Shown: piece after piece, positions 27,339 to 35,622 of the stretch | Numbering within the stretch: position 1 is the first letter of the stretch | How the letters are laid out: the number at the start of each line of letters is the position of its first letter | Assembly (NCBI GenBank): GCA_965232285.1 | Contig: CBDDPL010000004.1 | Location: 1,054,001-1,118,000 of the forward strand | Direction of reading: 5' to 3' | DNA: 64,000 nucleotides | Source: Denitrobaculum sp965232285 | GTDB taxonomy: Bacteria; Pseudomonadota; Alphaproteobacteria; Kiloniellales; Kiloniellaceae | Made by a program: the position numbers and the translations under genes | Notes under the pieces: generated by a model | The model's input: the letters and a program-made list of their open reading frames with translations, nothing else | What the model was told of the DNA's origin: nothing | The model's database searches: none

Positions 27339-28544
27339 TCAGGCCGCGCTGCGAACCGGCGGCTTCGGCAAGGCCTGCATAAGGTCGGCGATCACGTCGT
27401 CGACGCCTTCCAGACCGATCGACAGGCGCACCAGGCCTTCGCTGATTCCGTGCGCCTTACGTTCTTCCGGCGAGTAGGTCGAATGGGTCATGCTGGCAGG
27501 ATGCTGAATGAGCGTTTCGGCGTCCCCCAGCGAAACGGCGCGCGCGATCATCTGCAGCCTGTTCATCATCTCGCGGCCGGCATCCATGCCGCCCTTCAGT
27601 TCGAAGGCGATCATGCCGCCGAACTGCGACATCTGCCGTTGGGCCAGTTCCCGTTGTCCGAAGCTCTTCAGTCCCGGGTACCAGACTTCCCGGACCGCGG
27701 GGGACTGCTGCAGCAACTCGGCCACGGCCATTGCGCTCGCGCAGTGTCGGTCCATGCGCACCTCAAGCGTCTTCAGGCCGCGCAGGATCATCATGGCGTT
27801 GAAGGGGGCCATCACCGCACCGGTCATATCCTTCATGCCATAGAGTCGGATCCGTGAGACAAGGTCTTCCGAGCCGGCCAGCAGGCCCGCCACCAGATCG
27901 CCGTGGCCACCCAGATACTTCGTGGCCGAGTGCAGAACGATGTCCGCCCCCAGTTTGATCGGTTGGGTCAGATAGGGCGTCGCGTAGGTGTTGTCGACGA
28001 CGACATAAACCTCGTGGGCACGGGCAATCCTGGACACTGCCTCGATGTCGACCAGGCGCATGTTCGGATTGGCCGGCGTTTCGAAGTAGACCAGCCTGGT
28101 CCGGTCGGTGATCGCAGCCGAGAGATTTTCGGGTTCGGTCAGATCGACATGGGTGACGGTCACGCCGAATTTGCTCATCCCGTGCCGCAAAAAGGAAAAG
28201 GTGCAGCCGTAGAGTGTCTTATCGAGAATGACTTCGTCGCCGGGCTCCAAAAGCGTCCAGAGGGTCGCGGTGATCGCGCCCATCCCCGATGCCAGCGCCA
28301 GCCCGGCTTCCGCGCCCTCGAGCACCGCGATACGACGCTCCAGCAGATCGCAGGTCGGGTTTGAGATCCGCGAGTAGATGTGGCCCGCGCGCTCGCCGCT
28401 GAACATCTCTCCACCGGCTTCCGCTGTCTCGAAGGCAAAGGTCGAGGTCAGATGGAGCGGTGGGGTCAAGGCGCCCTCGTTTTCCAGCGGGTCGTAGCCA
28501 TGGTGGATCGCGAGGGTCGAAAAGCTGCCGGGATGATTGCGCAT
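27339..28544 (-). CDS. megL: Methionine gamma-lyase
   Basis: A 401-residue PLP enzyme of the Cys/Met metabolism family. It cleaves L-methionine to methanethiol, 2-oxobutyrate and ammonia. PLP lysine is Lys209 in HSATKYLGGHGD; LYGCTFSFLRHG (Tyr112, Cys114) carries the cysteine that marks methionine gamma-lyases rather than cystathionine enzymes. It diverges from an Lrp/AsnC regulator at 28657, as in known methionine-responsive mdeR-type loci. Cystathionine gamma-lyase activity is a lesser possibility. Confidence 0.88.
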   Translation of the reverse strand: MRNHPGSFSTLAIHHGYDPLENEGALTPPLHLTSTFAFETAEAGGEMFSGERAGHIYSRISNPTCDLLERRIAVLEGAEAGLALASGMGAITATLWTLLEPGDEVILDKTLYGCTFSFLRHGMSKFGVTVTHVDLTEPENLSAAITDRTRLVYFETPANPNMRLVDIEAVSRIARAHEVYVVVDNTYATPYLTQPIKLGADIVLHSATKYLGGHGDLVAGLLAGSEDLVSRIRLYGMKDMTGAVMAPFNAMMILRGLKTLEVRMDRHCASAMAVAELLQQSPAVREVWYPGLKSFGQRELAQRQMSQFGGMIAFELKGGMDAGREMMNRLQMIARAVSLGDAETLIQHPASMTHSTYSPEERKAHGISEGLVRLSIGLEGVDDVIADLMQALPKPPVRSAA

Positions 28545-28656
28545 GCTGGTCTCCTGAAAAAGTCAGACGAAGACTAGGTTGCTTTCGCAGTGTTGAGATT
28601 GCTAGTTATGCCAAAAACGAAATATCAATTAGCATAATCTGCTACAAAGGCATCCC

Positions 28657-29115
28657 ATGGATCAGAAAGACCGTCAGATCATGCGCGCGCTGCAACGCAA
28701 CGGCCGCATGACCAACCAGGACCTGGCCGCCGAGGTCAATCTTTCGCCGTCGCCCTGTCTGCGGCGTTTAAAGCTTTTGGAGAAGAGCGGCGCGATCAAG
28801 GGCTACAGCGCGGATGTGGACGCGGCGATCTATGGTCTGCCGGTGACCGCCTTTGTCCGGGTCAGCCTGGACAGCCACACGGAAGCCACGGTCAGGCAGT
28901 TCGAAGAGGACATCCGCCGGGTCGACCAGGTGCTGGAGTGTTTCGTGATGACCGGCACCTCGGACTACCTGCTGCGGGTGGTCGTTGCCGACCTGCCGGG
29001 CTACGAGAACTTCGTGCGCAAGTGCCTGCATCCCATCGGCGGCATTGCCTCCATCGACAGCAGCTTCGTCTACGGTGTGGTCAAGAAGACCGGCGTCTTT
29101 CCCGTGGTGACGTGA
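28657..29115 (+). CDS. Lrp/AsnC-family transcriptional regulator
   Basis: A 152-residue regulator: helix-turn-helix at residues 1-55 (DRQIMRALQRNGRMTNQDLA, SPSPCLRRLKLLEKSG) and the RAM amino-acid-binding domain after residue 65 (VTAFVRVSL, VLECFVMTGTSDYLLRVVVADLPGYE). Diverges from megL over 112 bases, so it likely activates megL in response to methionine or a related amino acid. Confidence 0.92.
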   Translation: MDQKDRQIMRALQRNGRMTNQDLAAEVNLSPSPCLRRLKLLEKSGAIKGYSADVDAAIYGLPVTAFVRVSLDSHTEATVRQFEEDIRRVDQVLECFVMTGTSDYLLRVVVADLPGYENFVRKCLHPIGGIASIDSSFVYGVVKKTGVFPVVT

Positions 29116-29353
29116 TCGCTACAGAGGTCTGACCGCTCTCGCCATCCCTATCACAATAGGGATGGCGCGCCTGAGACGACCAGGCCGTGAAAGCAGCGAC
29201 GATGATCTGCCGGTCAATGCGTAGGGCGTCCAGTCTTTGCGCCAGAGCCGTGTCCGACTGCAGCGCAGATTTGATGTCCGCGACCGGCGCATGATCTTCC
29301 TCTCCGTCAAGAAAGGCCGTTAGCTCTTCATCCGAGAAGCTTCTCTTTTGCAT
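29081..29353 (-). CDS. Truncated anti-sigma-factor-like small protein
   Basis: About 90 residues from ATG 29353. The first 55 resemble the N-terminus of anti-sigma factors (SFSDEELTAFLDGEEDHAPVADIKSALQSDTALAQRLDALRIDRQII). The HxxxCxxC zinc motif and the membrane anchor are absent, and the last third is encoded by the hairpin at 29140-29167, so the natural 3' part has been lost or replaced. It follows the membrane protein gene at 29374 on the same strand and overlaps the 3' end of the convergent Lrp gene by 35 bases. No sigma-factor gene is next to it. Confidence 0.5.
   Translation of the reverse strand: MQKRSFSDEELTAFLDGEEDHAPVADIKSALQSDTALAQRLDALRIDRQIIVAAFTAWSSQARHPYCDRDGESGQTSVAITSPRERRRSS
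29140..29167 (+). terminator. Hairpin after the Lrp regulator gene
   Basis: A perfect 11-bp stem (29140-29150 with 29157-29167) and 6-base loop 24 bases after the Lrp stop. No T-run follows. The same DNA encodes the odd tail of the anti-sigma-like frame on the other strand. Confidence 0.6.
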
Positions 29354-29373
29354 CTCTATCTCCTGCCGGCCTC

Positions 29374-30009
29374 TCATTCGCCAGGCTGAAGGCTGACCTG
29401 GCGCTTACCCGGCCCTAGGAGGTGAAGAACAAGGCTGATCGCCGTGCCCGCGAACAGGATCAGCAGCAGATAGGCGGACAGAATGGTCACGGCGGGCACG
29501 GAGTTGTTGAACTGGGAGAACACGCCCAGAGCCAGGGGAACGTACCAGGACACAGCGGAGACGGCGCCGGAGATCATGAAGATGTTTTGCTTCGTCAAGC
29601 TGAGGCCTTCGAACAGGGGCTTTCCGATCTGGTTTCTGATGGTCGGCAAGATGACGTTGTGGATGAAGACGCCGTTGACCATGAGGATCATGACGACCAC
29701 GATTTTGGCGTGCACCTTCGGATTGTAGAGCTTGGCCAGGTCGTAAAGCGCGTAGAAAAACAGAAACCCCAATCCGCTCAGCCACAGGATATGCAGGCCT
29801 ATGCTGATGATTTTGCTCGAGAAGGTGAAGATACTGTAGGTCTCCGGCTGAATGCGGCCTCTCAGACAGAAACGCAGCATCATAAGATCCAGCAGAGTGG
29901 CCCCGCCAAGCCCCAACGCCAGTCCGACAAAGTGCGTAAAGCGGAGACCTGTCTTGAGTGTCGTGACCGGATCTTCCGAAAAGACTTGCCCGATAGCTTC
30001 GAAAATCAT
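29374..30009 (-). CDS. Uncharacterised multi-pass membrane protein
   Basis: About 211 residues from ATG 30009, which has AAGGA ten bases upstream. The open frame continues upstream to a TTG at 30126, but that extension runs into a repeat element and is unlikely to be translated. Five or six hydrophobic segments are visible (about 18-40, 55-80, 100-120, 140-165 and 175-200). A THFVGLALGLGGATLLDLMMLRF stretch near residue 23 and HNVILPTIRNQIGKPLFEG near 110 do not match a family I can name with confidence. The truncated anti-sigma-like gene follows it. Confidence 0.65.
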   Translation of the reverse strand: MIFEAIGQVFSEDPVTTLKTGLRFTHFVGLALGLGGATLLDLMMLRFCLRGRIQPETYSIFTFSSKIISIGLHILWLSGLGFLFFYALYDLAKLYNPKVHAKIVVVMILMVNGVFIHNVILPTIRNQIGKPLFEGLSLTKQNIFMISGAVSAVSWYVPLALGVFSQFNNSVPAVTILSAYLLLILFAGTAISLVLHLLGPGKRQVSLQPGE

Positions 30010-30100
30010 GAGCGCCAGATCCTTCTGTTCCGTTGTGTCGTTGGAATTGATGATGACTTGAAACAGCCCGGCGTACGGTGACGATGTAAGTGTCAAAGAT

Positions 30101-30208
30101 GGAGGAAATCTGTGGTGCCCGCTCAAATTGGAGTGAGTCGTTGGTGAGGGGTGAGGAGTTGGGTTTGGACCAGGCTACCGCTCTGATAACAAAAGAAAAA
30201 TTCCGCCT
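30101..30208. repeat. Dispersed palindromic repeat, copy A
   Basis: It begins ggaggaaatctgtggtgc and contains ctcaaattggagtgagtc, then a gagttggg segment. It matches copy B at 30282-30386 closely in the first ~37 bases and more loosely beyond. Confidence 0.6.
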
Positions 30209-30281
30209 GATTTGCGTGCCGTATGCGACCCGATCCCGGTGATGAAGTCAGACGCACAGAAACGATCTCTGCCTCCGGGTC

Positions 30282-30386
30282 GGAGGAAATCTGTGGCGCG
30301 GACTCAAATTTGAGTGAGACGCGAGTGAACGGCCAGGAAGTGGGCGGCGAGTTGGCCCGGAGACATGACACACAAAATTCGACCTC
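30282..30386. repeat. Dispersed palindromic repeat, copy B
   Basis: It begins ggaggaaatctgtggcgc, has the near-perfect palindrome ctcaaatttgagtgag, and ends acacaaaattcgacct. Its second half aligns with copy C at 33384-33464 (ggcgg, agttg, ccc, acaaa, acct in order). Confidence 0.6.
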
Positions 30387-30445
30387 ACACCTGGGCGCTC
30401 TCTGGCATCAAGCGACTGCTACTCCTGATCAATAAAGAGATTGCT

Positions 30446-30484
30446 ATACAACTTATGATAATATACTATATAAAGTTGTAGTAT
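30446..30484. promoter_or_regulatory. A+T-rich inverted repeat upstream of the PEP-CTERM-like protein gene
   Basis: The arms tacaactt (30447-30454) and aagttgta (30473-30480) are perfectly complementary, separated by 18 A+T-rich bases, within a ~90-base A+T-rich island. It lies about 140 bases before the ATG at 30622. It could be a regulator site or a promoter UP region. Confidence 0.4.
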
Positions 30485-30553
30485 ATGATAAATTTTCTCG
30501 GAATATAAATCACCCTGTAGTCGCACGCATTTTAAGAGCTACAGGGGCGTAGT

Positions 30554-30579
30554 GACGCAAAATCACATCTGACCTGGTC
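30554..30579 (+). repeat. Dispersed short repeat, copy at 30.55 kb
   Basis: Reads GACGCAAAATCACATCTGACCTGG, the same orientation and layout as the reverse complement of the copy at 39761-39783 (ACAAAATCAGATCTGACCCC), with three or four changes. Confidence 0.5.
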
Positions 30580-30621
30580 TTACCCTTTCAGAATCTCGCA
30601 GTTTAAACGGGGGGATTTCAA

Positions 30622-32520
30622 ATGTGGGGCAAGCTCTTTATTTCGATCCTGATCGGGCTCTCCGTTCTCGGTCGTTCAGGCGCATCAAACGCTGAGGTTA
30701 TCTTTGAGGGCGAATTTAACTTCAGGGAAGCGGGAGAGGCTGCGGCGGTCAACGTGGTGGCTGGTGACCGCCTCATATTCGGTGCCCGCGTAAGAGACGA
30801 ATTCGGGAATCGTCCAGCCAATGCAATCGTGACCGCACGCAACAGCGTCACCAACCAAGTCTTCGCGTTAAACCCCTTTGAGTCCATTGGTTATGTAGCG
30901 AACATTGGCTACTCACCCCAGGCCGCAAGCGGGAACTGGCAGGTTACGGTCGAAAGCGATGAGGGGACCGACTTTTTCGTCTTACCGGCTTTCGGGACCG
31001 GAGCCGGGACGGGGCAGGTCCCAGGGGTCAACAACCTGACGGTCAACGGGGCCGGTGCCAACCGCACGCTCAATTGGGACCTGCCGGCCGATCTTCTGAC
31101 CGCGAACGACGGAAACGCTGACCGCCTGCGCATCCGTGTGCAAGATTCGAACAGGAATCAGACTCTGGATCAGCGACTGCCAACGGGAACGTCGCTCGGC
31201 ACGACCTCTTTTACGCTTCCCGACACTGCGCTGACGCACAACGGTGTCTATCAGGCGCAGGTATTGGTCGAGGGCTTTACGCCTTTCAATCGATCACGGA
31301 GCGATGCCCTGGTGCGTGTTGAAGACGTCGCTAGCGGTAGCGGTGGCGTTGAAGTTCAGCTGCCGGCAAACAGTCTGTCTAACTTCCGCGATGTGCGGGG
31401 TCCCAACAGCGTGGGGTTTGCGACCGGCGACCAGATTGTCGTGATCGCTGAATTGGACCCGGCCTTCATCGACAACACCTTTATCGATGCAGAGCAAAAC
31501 GGGCAAATTGCACTCGTGGATCAGTCCAACGACCGTCCCACTGAGTTTGCAGTGGCGGTGCCTTATGACCCTGCCTTAAAGGGGGGCTGGTCCATCACCG
31601 CTTACAACGGTGAATTCAAAACCACCGCCACCACGCGCGCTCTTGGTGATGCCGAGGTCATTCAGTTCGTTAACAATGTCAGCATGACACCCAACGGTGT
31701 CACGCCGACGCTCAACTGGACCTTTCCGGCGAACAATGCCGAGTTTGATCAAATCGATATCGGGCTGTTCGATGACGTTACCAACGACCGGATCCCGATC
31801 GGACCGGGTGGCAGGTTGTTCGAGACCATCGACAAGAATGCGACCAGCTTTACCTTTCCCGAAGGGATACTTGAAGAGGGAAGGGCTTATGTCGCGAGAG
31901 TGATCCTGCGTGATCGAGATCAGAACGGCGAGACCAACAGCCGTTCGATCCAGTTCGTGAATTTCACCCCTATCGTAGTCCCGGACCCGGATCCGAAGGA
32001 GATCTTTCTGCCTACGGTCAACGATCAGGGCGTATTCGAGTTCCGGAACATAGATGTTGTTGCCGGCATCCCTATCTGGATCGACCCCTTCATCGCAATT
32101 GGCTATGACTACGAAATTGGTGAGGGTGATCCCAACTTCCGGTCCATTATGGTGCCGGAGGTCGAAGGCGACGACAGCTTTATCCTCAGCTTCTTCGACG
32201 GTGTCAGCAATATCGAGATACCGCTCCTCGCCGACGTTGAGTTTCTCTTTCCCGACGGTGGGGTTTCCGCCTTTTCGATTCTGGGGATCGATCCTGCCGC
32301 CGAGCTGGACCCAGGCGACGTAACCGCCTTTATTTCCAAGGTGTCCTTCGTCGAGGACGGACAGTTTAATGGAACCATGACACCCATAACGGTCTTTGTT
32401 TCCGATCCGTCCGTGATCTCGGAACCTGCGACGGGCTTTCTGTTTTTCGCCGCTGTCGGTTTTATCTTCGCGACGGTCAGAAGGAGGAGGGAGCAAGCGG
32501 CGCCGATCTTTCCGGCGTGA
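30622..32520 (+). CDS. Exported surface protein with PEP-CTERM-like sorting signal
   Basis: A 632-residue secreted protein. Signal peptide residues 1-24 (ending SNAE). Two fibronectin-III-like modules are suggested by repeated NxLTxNG...LNWDLPA (from ~131) and NVSMTPNGVTPTLNWTFPA (from ~350) patterns, each ending in an F-T-L/F-P...G-x-Y-x-A/V strand. The C-terminus has the tripartite PEP-CTERM form: a SEPAT motif (usual PEP is replaced by SEP), a ~16-residue hydrophobic helix and an RRRR-type basic end. Such proteins are anchored or processed by exosortase and are usually linked to exopolysaccharide. No exosortase lies in the window. GGGGGGA precedes the ATG. Confidence 0.75.
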   Translation: MWGKLFISILIGLSVLGRSGASNAEVIFEGEFNFREAGEAAAVNVVAGDRLIFGARVRDEFGNRPANAIVTARNSVTNQVFALNPFESIGYVANIGYSPQAASGNWQVTVESDEGTDFFVLPAFGTGAGTGQVPGVNNLTVNGAGANRTLNWDLPADLLTANDGNADRLRIRVQDSNRNQTLDQRLPTGTSLGTTSFTLPDTALTHNGVYQAQVLVEGFTPFNRSRSDALVRVEDVASGSGGVEVQLPANSLSNFRDVRGPNSVGFATGDQIVVIAELDPAFIDNTFIDAEQNGQIALVDQSNDRPTEFAVAVPYDPALKGGWSITAYNGEFKTTATTRALGDAEVIQFVNNVSMTPNGVTPTLNWTFPANNAEFDQIDIGLFDDVTNDRIPIGPGGRLFETIDKNATSFTFPEGILEEGRAYVARVILRDRDQNGETNSRSIQFVNFTPIVVPDPDPKEIFLPTVNDQGVFEFRNIDVVAGIPIWIDPFIAIGYDYEIGEGDPNFRSIMVPEVEGDDSFILSFFDGVSNIEIPLLADVEFLFPDGGVSAFSILGIDPAAELDPGDVTAFISKVSFVEDGQFNGTMTPITVFVSDPSVISEPATGFLFFAAVGFIFATVRRRREQAAPIFPA

Positions 32521-32555
32521 ATGCTGCTCTGCGAGATGAAATCTGGCTCAGTCTG

Positions 32556-33164
32556 TCATCTGAAGAGCTGATACAAGGTCTCCTGGTCCGGAAGACCCGT
32601 TACCGGAATGTCCTTCGCTCGTTGATAGGCTTCAATGGCGTTTTGCGTCATGGCGCCGAAGGTTCCATCGATACTGCCGTCGTAATACCCGAGTTCCGTG
32701 AGGCTCTGTTGCGTTCGCAAGAGAATGGTCTTGTAGAGCTGGAGAGGCTGCTGTTCCGTGGGAATCGTGACGAGCGCGGAATTGGCCTTCAGCCGTGTCG
32801 GCATGAGAGCGCCGATCATCGCGTCGACGGCTGCAAGGAAGGTTTTTTCCGGATTCTGGCGGCAGTAGTTGAGCAACAAACCCGAAAGCAGTGGAAGACC
32901 CTGCCAGGGTGCGATGTCGACGGTTTGTGCGCGATTTCGGTTGAAGCTTGTAAGATAGCCGTTCAGCCAACCAAGGAAGAAGGCATGTTCCGCGCCTTCG
33001 CCTTGACCCGCATCCATGTAATTCTGGCAGCTTTGGTTTCCGGGAAACTTGATCGCGAAGGCCTTGTCGGTTGCCTCTGACGCGCTGGGCTGTGTTGACA
33101 GTGTAAAAGTCGACGTTAGCAGAACGACAGCGAAGACCGTAATCGAGGATTTGGTGCAGGACAT
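32556..33164 (-). CDS. Exported peptidoglycan-binding-domain protein
   Basis: A 202-residue protein with an N-terminal signal peptide (~1-30). A central region with two cysteines (SCQNYMDAG near 45, LLNYCRQNP near 103), likely a disulfide-stabilised helical domain, precedes a C-terminal PG_binding_1 repeat (RTQQSLTELGYYDGSIDGTFGAMTQ then AIEAYQRAKDIPVTG, residues 150-200). It should sit in the periplasm bound to the wall. It converges with the PEP-CTERM-like gene. Confidence 0.8.
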   Translation of the reverse strand: MSCTKSSITVFAVVLLTSTFTLSTQPSASEATDKAFAIKFPGNQSCQNYMDAGQGEGAEHAFFLGWLNGYLTSFNRNRAQTVDIAPWQGLPLLSGLLLNYCRQNPEKTFLAAVDAMIGALMPTRLKANSALVTIPTEQQPLQLYKTILLRTQQSLTELGYYDGSIDGTFGAMTQNAIEAYQRAKDIPVTGLPDQETLYQLFR

Positions 33165-33198
33165 TGTGATGCGCCCCAGTGATAGAAAGGCATTTCGT

Positions 33199-33232
33199 CA
33201 TTATACCATGAGTGGGTGTAAATATCCCACTC
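33199..33232 (-). promoter_or_regulatory. Probable promoter and overlapping dyad for the peptidoglycan-binding protein
   Basis: The minus strand has a perfect TATAAT at 33204-33199, 35 bases upstream of the start codon at 33164. Just upstream is a 7-bp inverted repeat, gagtggg/cccactc (33210-33216 and 33226-33232), where a repressor could sit. No good -35 element was found. Confidence 0.4.
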
Positions 33233-33383
33233 TCTGCAGCTTAAGCGGACGTAATGTGGGCAACAGTTAAAGGCCGTCGAATTGCTTAGGACTTGAGGAG
33301 CGTTCCAGAAGTAAGGCGAAGCTGCGAACCTGTGAGTTCGCTGAGATCGAATGCGCGCAAAACTGGCCCTGACTCTTCTCCCA

Positions 33384-33464
33384 CTGACTCAGAAGAGAGT
33401 GAGAGGTGAGTCGTAAGGGGCAGGCGGAGTTGCCCCGACGATACCAAGCACAAACTACAACCTG
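33384..33464. repeat. Dispersed palindromic repeat, copy C
   Basis: It begins ctgactcagaagagagtgag, then ggcggagttgcccc, then cacaaactacaacct. Aligns with copy B at 30302-30386 with scattered changes, which shows a repeat family of at least three members. Confidence 0.55.
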
Positions 33465-33810
33465 ATCCCCGATGTTTAGTCGTCGCAGCGGTCAAACGAG
33501 CTGTGGGTGATGATCACCTGGACACGGGATGTCGCGGGGCGAGCTGACGCCGCCTGGGTACGCCCTTCTCGTCTTGCCCGCTGCGCGGACCATGCACCCG
33601 GACGACTGAGTGGAATGAGCGGCTGCAGCCGCCCACGGCCGGCTTCATGCGAAGCCGGTGATTGGCCCTGGGTTGGAGTTGGGGCGGAAGGGCGGGGCGG
33701 AGTTTGATCGGTGCGGACAGGTGTTGACAGGATCCTGAACCGAAATTTACTATCCGACAAATTTATATCCTATAGAACATGGTTGCGGGCGACTGAAGGA
33801 GAAGACTGCA

Positions 33811-34815
33811 ATGACAAAGAAGGTACGAGTGGCGGCGGTTCAGCTAAATCCCGACCTCGACACTCCGAACGGAACGGTAGACCGCGTTATCGAGGCGATC
33901 GGCAACGCGGCGGCGGAAGGCGCCGAACTGGTTGTGTTTCCTGAAACGGTCGTTCCCTACTACCCCTACTTCGCGTTCATCCAGCCCCCCATGATGAGCG
34001 GCGGAGAGCACATGCGTCTCTACGAGAACGCCGTGGTCGTGCCCGGCCCGGTGACCGATGCCGTTTCGGCCGCCGCCCGGCAGCACAACATCGTTGTCAT
34101 GCTCGGCGTCAACGAGCGCGACCGTGGCTCTTTGTACTGCACCCAGTTGCTCTGGGATGCCGACGGCACGCTGGTGCTGAAGCGGCGCAAGACCGTCCCG
34201 ACCTTCCACGAGCGCATGATATGGGGGCGGGGCGACGGCTCGGGCTACAAGGTGGTGGAGACCGCGGTCGGCCGCATCGGCGCACTCGCGTGCTGGGAGA
34301 ATTTTAATCCGCTCAACCGCTATGTGCTCCAGGCACAGCACGAGGACATCCATCTCGCCCACTTCCCCGGCTCGCTGGTCGGCCAGCTCTTCGCCGACCA
34401 GGTCGAGACCCTGATCCGGCACCAGGCGGCCGAGGGGGCGTCGTTCGTCATCTGCGCCACGGCCTGGCTCACCGAGGAGCAGATTGAGAAGATCTCGCCC
34501 GACGAGGGACTGCGCCGCGGCCTGCGCGGCGGCTGCATGACCGCGATCATTTCGCCGGAAGGACAGCACATCGTTCCGCCGCTCACTGAGGGCGAAGGCA
34601 TGCTGATCGCCGACCTCGACATGAACCTCATTACCAAGCGCAAGCGGATGTTCGACTCCGTCGGCCACTACTCGCGCCCGGAACTGGTCTCGGTGCTCCT
34701 GAACGACGCCCCGACCTCGCCGGTTCACCGCGCATTCCCGGCAGCGGCAGTGCCGGTGATCGAGGAGGCCGACGATAGGCTTGAGCTGGAGGAGCTTGTA
34801 CCAGCGGACGCGTGA
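33811..34815 (+). CDS. Nitrilase (carbon-nitrogen hydrolase family)
   Basis: A 334-residue cytoplasmic enzyme of nitrilase branch 1. The Glu-Lys-Cys triad is visible: FPETVVPYYPYF near residue 50, KRRKTVPTFHERMIWGRGDG near 130 and LACWENFNPLNRYVL near 165. The spacing and the CWEN signature match true nitrilases, which hydrolyse R-CN to acid and ammonia, rather than amidases. Start ATG follows gaagga. It stands alone with its own terminator; the flanks hold dispersed repeats, consistent with an acquired gene. The natural nitrile is unknown. Confidence 0.9.
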   Translation: MTKKVRVAAVQLNPDLDTPNGTVDRVIEAIGNAAAEGAELVVFPETVVPYYPYFAFIQPPMMSGGEHMRLYENAVVVPGPVTDAVSAAARQHNIVVMLGVNERDRGSLYCTQLLWDADGTLVLKRRKTVPTFHERMIWGRGDGSGYKVVETAVGRIGALACWENFNPLNRYVLQAQHEDIHLAHFPGSLVGQLFADQVETLIRHQAAEGASFVICATAWLTEEQIEKISPDEGLRRGLRGGCMTAIISPEGQHIVPPLTEGEGMLIADLDMNLITKRKRMFDSVGHYSRPELVSVLLNDAPTSPVHRAFPAAAVPVIEEADDRLELEELVPADA

Positions 34816-34822
34816 ACCTTGA

Positions 34823-34863
34823 CCCAGGGCCGGCCGCCAGTTTCGTGTGAGGCTGGCCCTGGG
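34823..34863 (+). terminator. Hairpin after the nitrilase gene
   Basis: A 9-bp stem (cccagggcc, 34823-34831, with ggccctggg, 34855-34863) lies 8 bases after the nitrilase stop. No T-run follows. The remaining 300 bases to the next gene hold dispersed repeats but no gene. Confidence 0.55.
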
Positions 34864-34988
34864 GCAACTCTGGTTGGCCCGGCTCAGCTATGGCCCGCTG
34901 TCCCGGCTGAACTTGTGATTCAGCTTAGGATCGGCTCGAAGTCGATAAGGTTCAGGGGCAGGTCTAAGACGCAGTTCTGGCTGTCCAT

Positions 34989-35012
34989 TGCGCATAGATT
35001 CGGACCTGACCC
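34989..35012 (+). repeat. Dispersed short repeat, copy at 35.0 kb
   Basis: TGCGCA, TA, then GATTCGGACCTGACCC. This is the best match to the family consensus outside the 38.3-kb inverted pair. Confidence 0.6.
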
Positions 35013-35169
35013 TCATCACCAATTGAAGAGGCGAAGAACGCGCTCTTGAGACACCTCACTAAAGCGAAAATCACGCTGGGGCGAGATTAACTGCGCATAT
35101 CCATGATGAATGACGCGTAATCCAAGACCCGACCCCGTTCACACGAAAAAGGGACCCAGTCTCAAAGAC

Positions 35170-35541
35170 TTATTCGTTGACCTCGTAAGCCGCGCGATCC
35201 ATCGCGTCGCGCCAGTCGGCGCCGTGAACAGACAGGACGCTGTCATCCTTGGTGACAAAGAAAATCGGAGGGTAGGGAACCAGATCGCCCACTGCCAGTG
35301 CATCCCGAAACAGCGGGTCAGCTTCGCCGAAGATGCCGACCTTTGGCACGTCAGCCGTGCGAGATATGACGTTTTCTGCGACGCCAAATCCGAATGTTTC
35401 TCCGGCTGCCTGAACGCTTGGCAGGTGATTGCGCTTGAACGCCATACAGGGAGGGCAGTCCTCCGCCCCGTAAAAATGAAACTCCGTTTCCGCCGCTGCA
35501 GGCAGTGCGAACAACATTGTTGCCAGAACTAGAAATCGCAT
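35170..35541 (-). CDS. Periplasmic thioredoxin-like protein with CPPC motif
   Basis: About 123 residues from ATG 35541, preceded by ggaggat. The signal peptide is about residues 1-18 (ending PAAAE). The redox motif is EDCPPCMAF near residue 29, followed by a small thioredoxin-like core with a cis-Pro candidate in VPYPPIFFVTKD near 88. Resembles SoxW/SoxS-like or DsbE-like periplasmic reductants. It has its own Shine-Dalgarno and no redox partner gene adjacent. Confidence 0.78.
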   Translation of the reverse strand: MRFLVLATMLFALPAAAETEFHFYGAEDCPPCMAFKRNHLPSVQAAGETFGFGVAENVISRTADVPKVGIFGEADPLFRDALAVGDLVPYPPIFFVTKDDSVLSVHGADWRDAMDRAAYEVNE

Positions 35542-35622
35542 GATGTATCCTCCTTCCATCGTTTTGGATCTGTTGAGACAGCAGGGTCTTTGCCCTGTTG
35601 TGAAGTGAAGCTCTCAGCCCGC

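Larger units (their letters stand above)
33165..33810. other. Intergenic region rich in repeats and hairpins
   Basis: The 646 bp between divergent genes has no supported coding frame. It holds the promoter/operator at 33199-33232, repeat copy C (33384-33464), a palindrome at 33619-33632 and a 7-bp-stem hairpin (33639-33658). The last ~60 bases before the nitrilase are A+T-rich, as a promoter should be. Confidence 0.5.
34816..35169. other. Intergenic region with dispersed repeats
   Basis: A 354-bp gap between convergent genes. Besides the hairpin at 34823 and the repeat at 34989, a weaker copy of the same repeat type (GACGCGTAATCCAAGACCCG) is at 35111-35130. No gene is supported. Confidence 0.5.
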
